Of a stretch of 64,000 nt of DNA, positions 28,404 through 37,760 are shown piece by piece. Numbering within the stretch: position 1 is the first letter of the stretch; each line of letters opens with the position of its first letter. A program made the position numbers and the translations under genes. The stretch is from contig NZ_AODL01000010.1 in the NCBI RefSeq assembly GCF_000525995.1, forward strand, positions 21,413 through 85,412. The letters are read 5' to 3'. The stretch is from Paenilisteria riparia FSL S10-1204. Its GTDB lineage: Bacteria > Bacillota > Bacilli > Lactobacillales > Listeriaceae. The notes under the pieces are model-generated. The model was not told where the DNA came from. It searched no databases and was given only the letters and a program-made list of their open reading frames with translations.

Positions 28404-28663
28404 CAAAAAATGTACCCCTTTTTGTTTTTCAGATGTTCATCTGTAAATTAGGAGTAGGTTTATCTAGTTAATGGATTATGTTTCTCAATAAATATACTGA
28501 GGAAATTCCCAATAATTTTATAATGTTATATTTAATGTTTTTATAACTGTAAAAATAAGCATTCAGGAACAAAATCGCTACGTTTAGGACTAATGGAATA
28601 TATATCAAATTTATTATGGTATAATGTGATTTACTACACTAATAGGGAGAGATAGCACTGAAA
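28404..28663. other. AT-rich intergenic stretch
   Basis: No gene can be supported here. An extended -10 (TGG-TATAAT, TATAAT at 28620-28625) lies upstream of the degraded gene that begins at 28664. A clear -35 is not visible. Confidence 0.4.
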
Positions 28664-28906
28664 ATGATTAGAATTAGTTTATGTTTTTGCTTGGCAGCGT
28701 GGCAGTGGAATCGTTAAATGTGTTTGCTGATGAAACGCATAATCACGAAAAAATGAACAGCAAATCAGAAACCAAAAAAAGGCTAGTGCCAACTTATCTA
28801 CTGATAATCTAATAGTTAAAAATGTGAAGGGGCTAGAATACTCTATGCCAAAAATGCCCCCGCTGATTTAATTAATCTATATTTAAAAGCAGGATGGGAG
28901 AGGTGA
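28664..28906 (+). pseudogene. Degraded small secreted protein gene with three frame breaks
   Basis: ATG 28664 starts MIRISLCF. Adding one base at each of T5 (28684-28688), A7 (28774-28780) and G4 (about 28829-28832) gives one frame of about 81 aa. It has a signal peptide ending near ESLNVFA, then a charged mature part ending NAPADLINLYLKAGWER at TGA 28904. All three breaks are -1, opposite to the +1 breaks elsewhere in the window, so this looks like true decay. AGGGAGAG lies about 15 bases upstream. The family is unknown. Confidence 0.45.
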
Positions 28907-28913
28907 ATAGCAT

Positions 28914-29433
28914 TTGACTAAGAAATGGATATTAATAATTTCACTAATTATTTTGGCAGTGTTATTATTTGTAGGTTTTATGTGGTTTAAAAATAATGGA
29001 CCAATAAAAGATACATCACTAAAAGATGATGGTATTGGAAAGCTGACCGTTGGTATGGATGAGGAACACATCCGCCATTATTATCCGGAATTCGCTATTT
29101 CTCATGGGAAAAATAACAATACGTATTATTATAATGATGAAGATAGTTTTGTTGTTACTGCCCAGAATAAGAAGATAGTCTGTATTGAATTGAGAAATGA
29201 AGTGCCAAATCAAAAACTAACGACGAAAAAAAAATATAACATTGGGTAGCTCATTGAAAGACGTTGAACAGGCCTACGGAAAAAATTATAGAAAAAAATC
29301 TACAGAACGATATGGAGATGTGATAGAGTTTCAAGATTCTAAAACAAATCAAAAGCTAGTATTTGGAATGTTTGATAATAAAGTCAATGTAATCATATTT
29401 TATGATTATGAAAAATTTGAGTACCAATTTTAA
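28914..29433 (+). pseudogene. Membrane-anchored protein of unknown family, frameshifted at an A9 run
   Basis: A TTG start follows GAGAGGTG. One membrane helix (WILIISLIILAVLLFVGFMW) precedes two similar extracytoplasmic units beginning LTVGMDEEHIRHYYP and LGSSLKDVEQAYGKNY, a repeat pattern reminiscent of SmpA/BamE-like folds. The frame breaks at A9 (29226-29234); with eight A it reads TTKKNITLGSSLKD and ends at 29433, about 172 aa. It sits directly after a degraded secreted-protein gene. Function is unknown. Confidence 0.6.
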
Positions 29434-29461
29434 TTAACCGCGTATTGAAGTTAAGCAATCT

Positions 29462-29497
29462 AAAAAGCCCTTGAATTAATTTTCATAGGCTTTTTTT
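29462..29497 (+). terminator. rho-independent terminator
   Basis: AAAAAGCC (29462-29469) pairs with GGCTTTTT (from 29488), followed by a T7 tract. Confidence 0.75.
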
Positions 29498-29622
29498 GTT
29501 GGTTTTTAAATGTGGCTCAAGGTCAATTGTTGCGGTAACTTATTTTCCTACCCAAACATTTATTATATTGTTTTAATTGGAGGGCATTTCTGTGTGCGTT
29601 AGTCTGCATAGGATATACTCCA

Positions 29623-30091
29623 TTACCTAATATCCAACCCTTGCTTCCTAATCTCCTCATCAAGATGCTGATTATACTTCTCCATAAAAGCCAACAACAT
29701 ATCATACTGCTCGTCGGTCACTTGCTCAAACACCGCTTTGTCGCGGTCTTGGAATTGTTTGTGGACTTCTTCGTGGATATTGAAAATCTTTTGGCCGTGC
29801 TCGGTAAGACGGAAATAGATTTCTTTTTTATTATCAGGTTTTTGATAGCTTTCGATGTAGCCTTTTTTTTAGGAGTTTTTTCGTGATTTTGCTGGCGGCG
29901 CCTCGGGTCATGTAGAGGGACTGCGCTAGTTTGGTCACATTAGGGTCAGTCGTTTTTTCAATGGCTTCGATGCAGTGGACCTCCGAGGCTTTGTAGCCGT
30001 CAAGCCGGACTTCCATCTCGAACTTGTTCAGCCAGCCCATCTTATTTAGCAGGTCCCTCACACCGTCCATCACTTGATCTGCTTTATTCAT
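29623..30091 (-). pseudogene. MarR family regulator, frameshifted at a T8 run
   Basis: ATG 30091 (minus strand) follows GGGAGG. The frame MNKADQVMDGVRDLLNKMGW leads into a MarR winged helix (VTKLAQSLYMTRGAASKITK), then breaks at T8 (29863-29870). With seven bases in the run it continues KKGYIESYQKPDNKKEIYFR (the wing) and LTEHGQKIFNIHEEVHKQF to TAA at 29623, about 156 aa. It begins 14 bases after xylR and is probably co-transcribed with it. The break is +1 in a homopolymer. Confidence 0.78.
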
Positions 30092-30105
30092 CGTCTATCC
30101 TCCCA

Positions 30106-31257
30106 TCATTTCAATTCGAATTTCGGAACTTCTAAAAAATTAGAAATCGTAACAACCGCTGCACCGAACAAAATGGCTTCTTCACCGAGTTGGGCGGTTT
30201 TTAGTTCGATATTTTGCGCGGTTAGGCGTGGTAATCGTTCTTTGATTTGCTCTGGAAAACTTGGAATAAGTCGGCTGATTTCGCTGTGAATTGCAATGAC
30301 TTTCGGGTTGTAAAGCGCAATCGTGTTGTGAACGGCGATTGTGAGGTAGTCAATCATGCTGTCGATGAGTTGGATAGCTTGGCGATTATTAGCGACATAC
30401 GCGCGATGTAAATCTGGAATAATGGCTTCTGGATTGCCCGAAATGTTACGAAATGCGTCTAAAATGACTTTCTCCGAACTATACGTTTCCAAACAACCAC
30501 GTCCGCCACAAGAGCAGGGGTTGCCGTTAATATGAACAATCATGTGACCAATCTCACCGCTAAGCCCGTTTTCACCAGTGTAAAGTGTGTCGTTCATAAT
30601 GATACCAGCGCCAAGGCCTGCGTGAATGCTGATGCCAACAAGATTATGGTACGTATTATTTTTAGCATGCTCACTAAGTGCGAGTAAATTCGCTTCGTTT
30701 TCAATCAAAATCGGAAAATCAAAATGTTGTGCGAGTTCAGACGCTAGCGGGAAATCGGCAAAATCATACGCTGGCGTGAACGTAATCCAATTATTTTGCA
30801 CGACACCATGAATCGCGATAGTCATTCCAATGACGCCAAAAGGTGATTTTGGAAGCTTGGCGGTAATTTCTTGGATAATCGTAACTAAATCAGCGGTAAT
30901 GGTGTTTTTTTCGATGGTTCGAAAGGGGAGAAGTTTCCGATTTTTGGTCGAACCGTCGAGATAGTGAATCATAGTATCTATGTAATCGTAGCCGATGTCA
31001 ACGCTGATGGCGAACCCCGCGGCTTTGTTTAGTTCTAGCATGATTGGCTTGCGGCCACCTTGCGTGGTACTCTCGCCGATGCCGACTTCTTGAATTAACT
31101 GTTGCGCGATAAGTGTTTTGACAATGGCGGAAACACTGGCTTTATTAAGGCCAATTTTTTCAGAGAGGTTGGCGCGTGATAAAGGTCCTTCATTAACGAT
31201 AACGCTTAGCACCGTGCGCTCATTTGTTTCTCTAATTCCTGTCCTGTTTGCAAACAT
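30106..31257 (-). CDS. xylR: XylR-type ROK family repressor
   Basis: A 383-aa protein with an N-terminal winged helix (GPLSRANLSEKIGLNKASVS) and a ROK domain including the zinc site GNPCSCGGRGCLE and the sugar-site segment GEIGHM. AGGAGGTGTCGTC precedes the ATG. It is divergent from the alpha-xylosidase gene, whose promoter carries a classic xyl operator at 31364-31390. It therefore most likely represses the xyloside genes until a pentose inducer binds. The length matches XylR proteins (about 385 aa). Confidence 0.88.
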   Translation of the reverse strand: MFANRTGIRETNERTVLSVIVNEGPLSRANLSEKIGLNKASVSAIVKTLIAQQLIQEVGIGESTTQGGRKPIMLELNKAAGFAISVDIGYDYIDTMIHYLDGSTKNRKLLPFRTIEKNTITADLVTIIQEITAKLPKSPFGVIGMTIAIHGVVQNNWITFTPAYDFADFPLASELAQHFDFPILIENEANLLALSEHAKNNTYHNLVGISIHAGLGAGIIMNDTLYTGENGLSGEIGHMIVHINGNPCSCGGRGCLETYSSEKVILDAFRNISGNPEAIIPDLHRAYVANNRQAIQLIDSMIDYLTIAVHNTIALYNPKVIAIHSEISRLIPSFPEQIKERLPRLTAQNIELKTAQLGEEAILFGAAVVTISNFLEVPKFELK

Positions 31258-31323
31258 GACGACACCTCCTGTTACTCATTGTAGCGGTTAACGCCGTCTT
31301 TGTCCAATGCGCAAAATAGAAAA

Positions 31324-31390
31324 GAAAGCGCTTGACAAAACAAAGTTGTCGTATTAATATGATGTTAGTTAGTTTATTATGCTAACGAAC
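31324..31390 (+). promoter_or_regulatory. xyl promoter with a cre-like site and XylR operator
   Basis: TTGACA (31332-31337), a 17-base spacer and TAATAT (31355-31360). GAAAGCGCTTGACA (31324-31337) resembles a CcpA cre site with two mismatches and overlaps the -35. GTTAGTT (31364-31370) and AACGAAC (31384-31390) are the inverted arms of a typical XylR operator just after the -10. Control by XylR plus catabolite repression is inferred. Confidence 0.8.
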
Positions 31391-31404
31391 TAGGAGGGAC
31401 GAAA

Positions 31405-33674
31405 ATGAAATTTACTGATGGTATATGGCTTGTAAAAGAAGGCTTCGAGATTCAAAGTCCTAAAGAAGTATTCGACTATGAATTGAAAGCGGATTCACTA
31501 AAAATTCACGCACCATTTAAAAAAAATTAAAAACACGTGGCGACACCTTAAATCTAGGCTTGATGACAACGGAAATCCATTCGCCGCGAGAAGACGTCAT
31601 GACGATTCGTTTGACACATCACGACGGTAGCGCACCGAAGTCACCAGCTTTTCCAGTAGAAGATGGGCACATTGCTTTGAAATCTAGCGAAACAGACGGT
31701 GATATTACGGTAAGCTCAGGTAATTTGCGAGTCGTCGTCGATAAAGAGAATTACGCGTTAACCTTTTACGGAAAAGACCAATTTTTGACGAAATCAGACG
31801 TGAATGGGCAAGGCTACATCACTTCGTCATCGCAAAATTACATACGAGAACGGCTTGACTTAGGCGTTGGTGAGAACATTTATGGCCTTGGCGAACGCTT
31901 CACAAATTTTGTGAAAAACGGACAAACCGTGGATATTTGGAATAAAGACGGCGGCACAAGTAGTGACCAGTCCTACAAAAACGTCCCATTTTTCGTTAGC
32001 AATAAAGGATACGGCGTATTTGTGAATCATCCAGAAAACGTATCATTTGAAGTAGGCTCCGAGCATGTGTCTAAAAATCAATTTAGCGTAGCGGGCGAAA
32101 GACTGGAATACATTCTTATTTATGGCCCAAGCATGGAAGAAATTTTGCGGAAGTATACGGATTTGATGGGGAAACCAGCATTGCCGCCAGCTTGGTCATT
32201 CGGGCTTTGGTTAAGTACATCGTTTTGCACGGATTATAATGAAGAGACGGTGAACAGCTTTATCGATGGCATGAAAGAGCGCGATATTCCGTTAGACGTT
32301 TTCCATTTTGATTGTTTCTGGATGAAGGATTTCGAATGGTGCAATTTCGAGTGGGATAAGCGCGTTTTCCCCGAACCAGAGAAAATGTTGGCAAAACTAA
32401 AAGCGAAAGGTCTCAAAATTTGCGTGTGGATCAATCCGTACATCGCGCAGAAATCTGCATTATTCGCAGAAGGCAAAGAACATGGCTATTTCATTAAAAA
32501 TCGAGACGGTTCCGTGTGGCAATGGGATTTATGGCAAGGCGGTCAAGCCATTGTTGATTTCACAAATCCAGACGCATGTGCTTGGTATCGCGCGAAGTTA
32601 AGCGCTTTAATCGATATGGGCGTAGACTGCTTCAAAACCGATTTCGGCGAAAGAATCCCGACCGATGTGCAGTATTTCGACGGCTCCGATCCAGAAAAAA
32701 TGCACAATTATTACGCGTATCAATATAACGAAGTCGTTTTTGACTTATTAAAAGAGAAGAAAGGCGAGCAAGAAGCCGTACTATTTGCTAGATCCGCAAC
32801 AGCGGGTTCACAGAAATTCCCAGTACACTGGGGCGGTGACTGCTTGTCTACGTATAGCTCGATGGCAGAATCATTGCGTGGCGGCCTATCGTTCATGCTA
32901 TCCGGATTTAGCTTCTGGAGCCATGACATCGGTGGATTTGAAGAAGGCGCGACACCAGATATTTACAAGCGCTGGACCCAATTCGGCCTACTTTCCTCAC
33001 ACAGTCGCTACCACGGAAACGTCGAGTATCGCGTACCATGGATTTTCGACGAAGAAGCAGTAGACGTGACTCGCAAATTTACAAAACTAAAAATGCGCCT
33101 CATGCCATACTTGTTCAAACAAGCCGTAACGGCGCACAAAGAAGGCGTTCCAGTCATGCGTCCAATGGTATTAGCATACACCGAAGACCCAGCCGCCGCA
33201 ACGCTGGACCGCCAATACATGCTAGGTGAGAACCTACTCGTAGCCCCAATTTTTAATGACCAAGGTCAAGCCGAGTTCTACCTTCCAAAAGGAAAATGGA
33301 CGAACATCCTAACCGAGCAAGTGTACGACGGCGGCCAATGGGTTTCTGAGCACCACGACTACATGAGCCTGCCACTTTTAGCAAAAGAAAACAGCATTAT
33401 CGTTCATGGCACCGAAGAAAATCACGCCGAATATGACTACACTGAAAAACCAACTATTCACATCTACGGCTTCGAAAATGACGGTTCAGAAGCAAACACA
33501 AGCATTTACCAAACAACTGGCCAACAAAAAGCAACCATCCATGTTCAAAACAAAAACAACGAAGTCACCGTCCAAACAAAAGGCTTAGCAGAATACACCA
33601 TCATTTGGCACAAACAACACAATCCAGCAACAAAAACTTACGAAACAACCGAAAAAACAATCAAATTATCATAA
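31405..33674 (+). pseudogene. GH31 alpha-xylosidase, frameshifted near the N-terminus
   Basis: ATG 31405 follows TAGGAGGG. The first frame (MKFTDGIWLVKEGFEIQSPK) reaches a stop near 31530 at A8 (31518-31525). The next frame resumes at TRGDTLNLGLMTTEIHSPRE and runs to 33674, for about 755 aa in total. The join needs a net shift: one A missing from A8, or one A extra in both A8 and the A5 that follows. GH31 marks are clear: FHFDCFWMKDFEW, nucleophile motif KTDFGERIPTD, and SFWSHDIGGFE. It is close to YicI, which releases xylose from alpha-xylosides such as isoprimeverose in the cytoplasm. Confidence 0.88.
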
Positions 33675-33677
33675 AAA

Positions 33678-33715
33678 CTAATGTTCCTATTCCAGAGATG
33701 CGGATAGGAACATTA
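33678..33715 (+). terminator. hairpin between alpha-xylosidase and transporter
   Basis: CTAATGTTCCTAT (33678-33690) and ATAGGAACATTAG (33703-33715) pair perfectly, with a CC/GG extension. There is no U tract. It is more likely an mRNA stabiliser or attenuating element inside the operon than a full terminator. Confidence 0.6.
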
Positions 33716-33731
33716 GAAAGGTGGAATTTTT

Positions 33732-35117
33732 ATGGAGGCAACAGGAAGAATGACGGCAGAACAACCATTGAAAGCGATGGTGCCGTGGAAAGAAAGAATT
33801 AGTTATGGTTTAAGTGATACCGCATGTAATCTCGCATTTCAAGTAATTTCAACCTATTTAATGTTTTTCTACACAGATGTATACGGAATTAGTGCCGCAG
33901 CAGTCGGAACTTTATTTTTAGTTGCGCGTGTTATCGATGCTTTTGACGGACCGATCATTGGTATTTTCATCGACCGCACCAACACACGATGGGGAAAAAG
34001 CCGTCCGTTCTTCCTTTGGTTCGCCATTCCCTTTGGCTTAATGTGCGTACTAACCTTTACCACACCAGGCTTTGGTGACGCCGGCAAGATTGCATGGGCA
34101 TACGTCACCTATATTCTAGTAGGTATTTTATATTCTTGCGTAAACTTGCCAATCACGTCGATTTTACCAAGCTTAACCAACAATCCAAAAGAAAGAACCG
34201 TCCTTGGAACGGTACGTCAATTTGGCGGAACACTAGGACAAATTATCGTAACTGTATTCACACTACCAATCGTAGCAGCACTAGGAAAAGGCAACGACCA
34301 AAAAGGATTTTTCCTAACGATTTTAATTTTTTCCATCATCGCGGTCGTATTATTACTTAACACATTTTTCAACACAAAAGAACGCATCGAAAATGTCCAA
34401 AAAGTCGTGCGCGTAAAAGATAGCGTTAAAGCAATGAAGCGCAACTGGCCATGGATTATCATGATTTTGATGAACTTCATTTACTGGATGGCCATGACGA
34501 TGAAAAACCAGACAACCGTGTATTTCTTCAAATATAACTTAAATCGCGAAGACTTAGTACCAATGATTATGGCGCTAGCATTCGGTTCCTTACTAACCTT
34601 GCTCATGACTCCAGCCGTAGCCGGAAAACTAGGCAAACGAAACACGATGGTCGGTGGACTCATTTTAGCCATTATCGGTCAAGTGATTATGGGCGTTGGG
34701 GCACATAGCTTGAGTATTCCAATCATCATCGTTGGCGTGGTCATTAATGCTTTCGGAACAGGCTTCATTTCAGGACTTCTTTCCGTTATGCTTGCCGACA
34801 CAGTCGATTACGGCGAATGGAAAAGCGGCGTTCGTGCCCAAGGGTTGTTAACATCCGCATCAAGCTTCGGTGCAAAATTCGGAATGGGAATCGGGGGCGC
34901 CATGACTGCAGGAATTTTAGCAGCAGGAGGTTACCAAGCCAATAAAACGCAAACAGCCGCAGCACTTCAATCCATCGAATTTAACTTCATTTGGATACCA
35001 ATTATCGGTTTTGTCATCGCAGGAATCGCATTATTTTTCTACAAAGCCGACAAACTTGAAAAAATGTATTTAGTGGAATTAGCAGAACGCAATAAAAAAC
35101 TAAAAAATCAACAATAA
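33732..35117 (+). CDS. GPH-family glycoside:cation symporter (XylP/YicJ-like)
   Basis: A 461-aa protein with 12 hydrophobic helices and GPH signatures (ISYGLSDTACNLAFQVISTY, DRTNTRWGKSRPFFLWFAIP). A hydrophilic C-terminal tail follows LEKMYLVELAERN. AAAGGTGG lies upstream of ATG 33732. It follows alpha-xylosidase in one operon, so alpha-xylosides such as isoprimeverose are the likely cargo. It lacks the fused IIA domain seen in some LacS-type carriers. Confidence 0.87.
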   Translation: MEATGRMTAEQPLKAMVPWKERISYGLSDTACNLAFQVISTYLMFFYTDVYGISAAAVGTLFLVARVIDAFDGPIIGIFIDRTNTRWGKSRPFFLWFAIPFGLMCVLTFTTPGFGDAGKIAWAYVTYILVGILYSCVNLPITSILPSLTNNPKERTVLGTVRQFGGTLGQIIVTVFTLPIVAALGKGNDQKGFFLTILIFSIIAVVLLLNTFFNTKERIENVQKVVRVKDSVKAMKRNWPWIIMILMNFIYWMAMTMKNQTTVYFFKYNLNREDLVPMIMALAFGSLLTLLMTPAVAGKLGKRNTMVGGLILAIIGQVIMGVGAHSLSIPIIIVGVVINAFGTGFISGLLSVMLADTVDYGEWKSGVRAQGLLTSASSFGAKFGMGIGGAMTAGILAAGGYQANKTQTAAALQSIEFNFIWIPIIGFVIAGIALFFYKADKLEKMYLVELAERNKKLKNQQ

Positions 35118-35183
35118 AAGAAGCCGCTTCTCACCAGATTCCGTCCTAATTACTAGGAGGCGAATCAGTGAGAGGCGGCTCTT
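35118..35183. terminator. long terminator hairpin after the xyloside operon
   Basis: AAGAAGCCGCTTCTCAC (35118-35134) pairs imperfectly with GTGAGAGGCGGCTCTT (35168-35183). It separates the xyloside operon from the convergent SnoaL-like gene. Confidence 0.6.
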
Positions 35184-35191
35184 AAGTGTCG

Positions 35192-35633
35192 TTATTTTAC
35201 TTGTGCTTCAATGGATTGAGGCGTTAAGCCAGAATCATTTACTTGTCGAATTTCATATACTAGCCCATCTTCATTGAATTCAAAAAACTCAACAGAATTA
35301 TAAGTGAATGCCTTCTGTGTCTTCGATGCGCTTGTTCCGTCTGGGAATGTAATATCGCCCGTTAAAGATCCTGACATAACATAGCGAGAAACTGCAACAT
35401 TCCCGTCAGCATAAATTTCATGATCGGCAACTTGTGCATCCTCAAAAGAAGCAGTAATCGAACGTAACGCGTTTACAAAATTGTCAGCGCCCTGAATAAG
35501 TTGTCCATTTTTGTAAAATTTGATGTTCTCCGTAATTAATTCATACTGCTTGTCAAAATCCCGGTTGTTTAAGTTTGTGTGAAATTTTTTTTGGAATGGC
35601 TCTCTTTTCTTCTAATGTAAGTTGACTAATCAT
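35192..35633 (-). pseudogene. SnoaL/NTF2-like protein, frameshifted at a T8 run
   Basis: On the minus strand ATG 35633 follows GAGAGGGGA and reads MISQLTLEEKRAIPKK before a break at the T8 run (35585-35592). With seven bases it continues KFHTNLNNRDFDKQYELITE and DNFVNALRSITASFEDAQVA to TAA at 35192, 146 aa. The layout (helical N-terminus, then a beta-rich half with VAVSRYVMSGSLTG) fits the SnoaL-like/NTF2 cone fold, whose members bind small ligands. The break is +1. An extended -10 (TGG-TATACT) lies near 35693-35698. Confidence 0.68.
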
Positions 35634-35784
35634 CGTTCACTATCCCCTCTCATCTCTATTAACGTATGAACTAAACAAAAGCTGTTAAAAAAAGTATACC
35701 ATACAATTATATCTAAAATTATGAAGAATTTGATAATTTATTCGAAAAAAATTGAAAAAAACTGTGTATTTTACTCGTTCCAAT

Positions 35785-35812
35785 AAAAAATGGCACCGGA
35801 GTGCCATTTTTT
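35785..35812. terminator. bidirectional terminator downstream of the ClC gene
   Basis: AAAAAATGGCAC (35785-35796) and GTGCCATTTTTT (35801-35812) form a perfect 12-bp stem with a CGGA loop and T6 on both strands. Confidence 0.88.
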
Positions 35813-35815
35813 ATT

Positions 35816-37037
35816 TCATGCAGTTGTTGCAGTCCTTTTAAACCAATGACGACTAACAAGAAATGCTGTAATTAGAATGAAAGGGAAGAATTGTAACGGG
35901 AAAATGAATAACAAAATCGAGCTTGTTAAAAGCGGACTGCCAACAATTTTCGTACAACTAGCCGCTGCAAAAATCGTAATCAAGAATGCAACTGGCGAAT
36001 CTAACCACCAAGTAGCCACGTAACCCATAGCACAACTTGTGAATAATGCAGGGAAAATCATACCGCCTTTCCAGCCACTTTGCATACAAAGTCCGACTAG
36101 AATAGGTTTTAACATACCTAAAGCCAACAAGAATAATACGGAATATTCATCAATGGTGGACGTTAATTCGACTAACTGATGCTCTCCAGAGAATAAGAAA
36201 AAGTGTGAGAACATCCCAAATACGCCTATACTAGCACCACCGATTAGCGCTAGTATCCACTTGTTAGAAATCGGTTGTAGCAACTTCGTAATTATTTTTT
36301 GGACAAATAGGAAGTACATGCCAAAAAGCAGGCCAGCAATTAGTACCGGTATATAGAATGCTGCATCAAGCCAAGACCAGTCTGTATCTGGCAAGCGAAT
36401 CGCAAACACGCTTTTCGGAACCGGAAGCGCTCCTTTAATATAAATAAATGAAGCCAGCGCGGTCACTGAAATTAAAATGGATAACACAAGTTTGGACCAT
36501 TTCGGCATTTTTTTTTCTATTCATATCCTCATCTAAATTCTCAGCAAGACCGTTAAAAGGAGCCAGAAAGATAACAGAAAGTATCGCGCCAACGCCAAGA
36601 CTAATCATTTCTTCTTTTCTTTGTACAGTCAGCTTCATATGGTCGATAACCCAAGTTGTGATACCACCGACAATACCAATTAACGCCGCCTCTGGACCTA
36701 AGCTCGCCCCGAACGATAGAATAACCCAAGCTGCTAAAATTGTATAAAGTAGCCGATTTTTATATTCAATCCGTCCGGTTTTGCGCATTTCGGCCATATT
36801 TTCGTGCATCGTATAAGGGAATGGCCCAAGCTTCGTTTGAATAGCTCCAACTGCGAGTCCGCCAATCAGGCCAACGATTAACGGATAATAAATAGGTGCA
36901 TGTATTTGGTCTGGCAGTTCCGTCCAAATAAAATCAATGGAAATTTGAATAAGCGCCAAGAACAATGCTGCAATCGCTCCAATTGCAACCCCAAGGATGA
37001 TTGTGTATGTAACAAAAGCGATGGATAGTTTTTTCAT
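35816..37037 (-). pseudogene. ClC-type chloride channel/antiporter, frameshifted at a T9 run
   Basis: ATG 37037 (minus strand) begins MKKLSIAFVTYTIILGVAIG. The membrane frame holds the ClC selectivity motif FGASLGPEAALIG and breaks at T9 (36508-36516). With eight bases it joins NRKKMPKWSKLVLSILISVT and runs through GWKGGMIFPALFTS (the GxFxP-type motif) to 35816, about 406 aa. Both halves of the inverted ClC repeat are present. It likely moves Cl- in pH or osmotic homeostasis. The break is +1 in the linker between halves. Confidence 0.82.
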
Positions 37038-37249
37038 GTTTGTCGCTCCCTTTTCTCTATTTTGTTTTGAAGTATATCGATATGTAACATTTTACCCTGA
37101 AATGTAAGATATAAAACGATGGACTGCGTAAAGATACCATAAATAAATAACTATTTTCAACTGTTAGGCCCTTTATAAATGAGTTTATTACCACATAAAT
37201 AAGGGAACAGGGAAGTTAGACAGAACCAACATAGAGGAGTGTGATTACA

Positions 37250-37760
37250 ATGGTTCAAAAAGCAACACGCGAAGAAATGAATGAACAATTTATTGAGGAC
37301 CAATTTTTTGAAAAAGGGCATGGTGTATTAAAACTTAGGCAGATTATAATGACAGTTTTAGCTTGGATTGGCTTTTTTGTCCCATTTATCTTGGTTTTGT
37401 TTCCGATTTTGTTTATGCGTGAGCGAGTAATTATATTTGAAGCCTTCCAAACCGTGCTGCGAATGTTCCGGATACTAAGCGTTTTTTTTTATCATTTTGT
37501 CCTGTTTGACAATCATTATATTTGTGTGGATGACATATCGAAATAACAGAAGATATACAGAAGTACTTGGAAAGACAGTCACATATAATGAAGAAAAAGT
37601 AGCAATTAGAAAGGCAGCCATCGATCAATTTGCAACGGAACGCTTTGGTAGTAAGGCTGCTCGTGAGACGCAACGATTTACTTCTATCCCTGAAGAAAAG
37701 AATCTTGACACAAGCACGATTTCTGATATATACGAGGAAAAAGGGGTGCCATTACAATGA
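37250..37760 (+). pseudogene. Small two-helix membrane protein (PgaD-like partner of a GT2 synthase), frameshifted at a T9 run
   Basis: ATG 37250 follows GAGGAG. The frame gives one helix (TVLAWIGFFVPFILVLFPIL), then breaks at T9 (37482-37490) just inside the second helix. With eight T it reads SVFFIILSCLTIIIFVWMTY and then a charged tail ending YEEKGVPLQ, 169 aa in all. Two helices plus a cytoplasmic tail, with ATGA overlap into a processive GT2 enzyme, matches the role of PgaD/IcaD-type partners, although sequence similarity is not obvious. Confidence 0.65.

Noticed and set aside
29523..29705. 60-codon minus-strand frame downstream of the MarR gene
   Set aside because: It overlaps the corrected end of the MarR gene in another frame and has no ribosome binding site.
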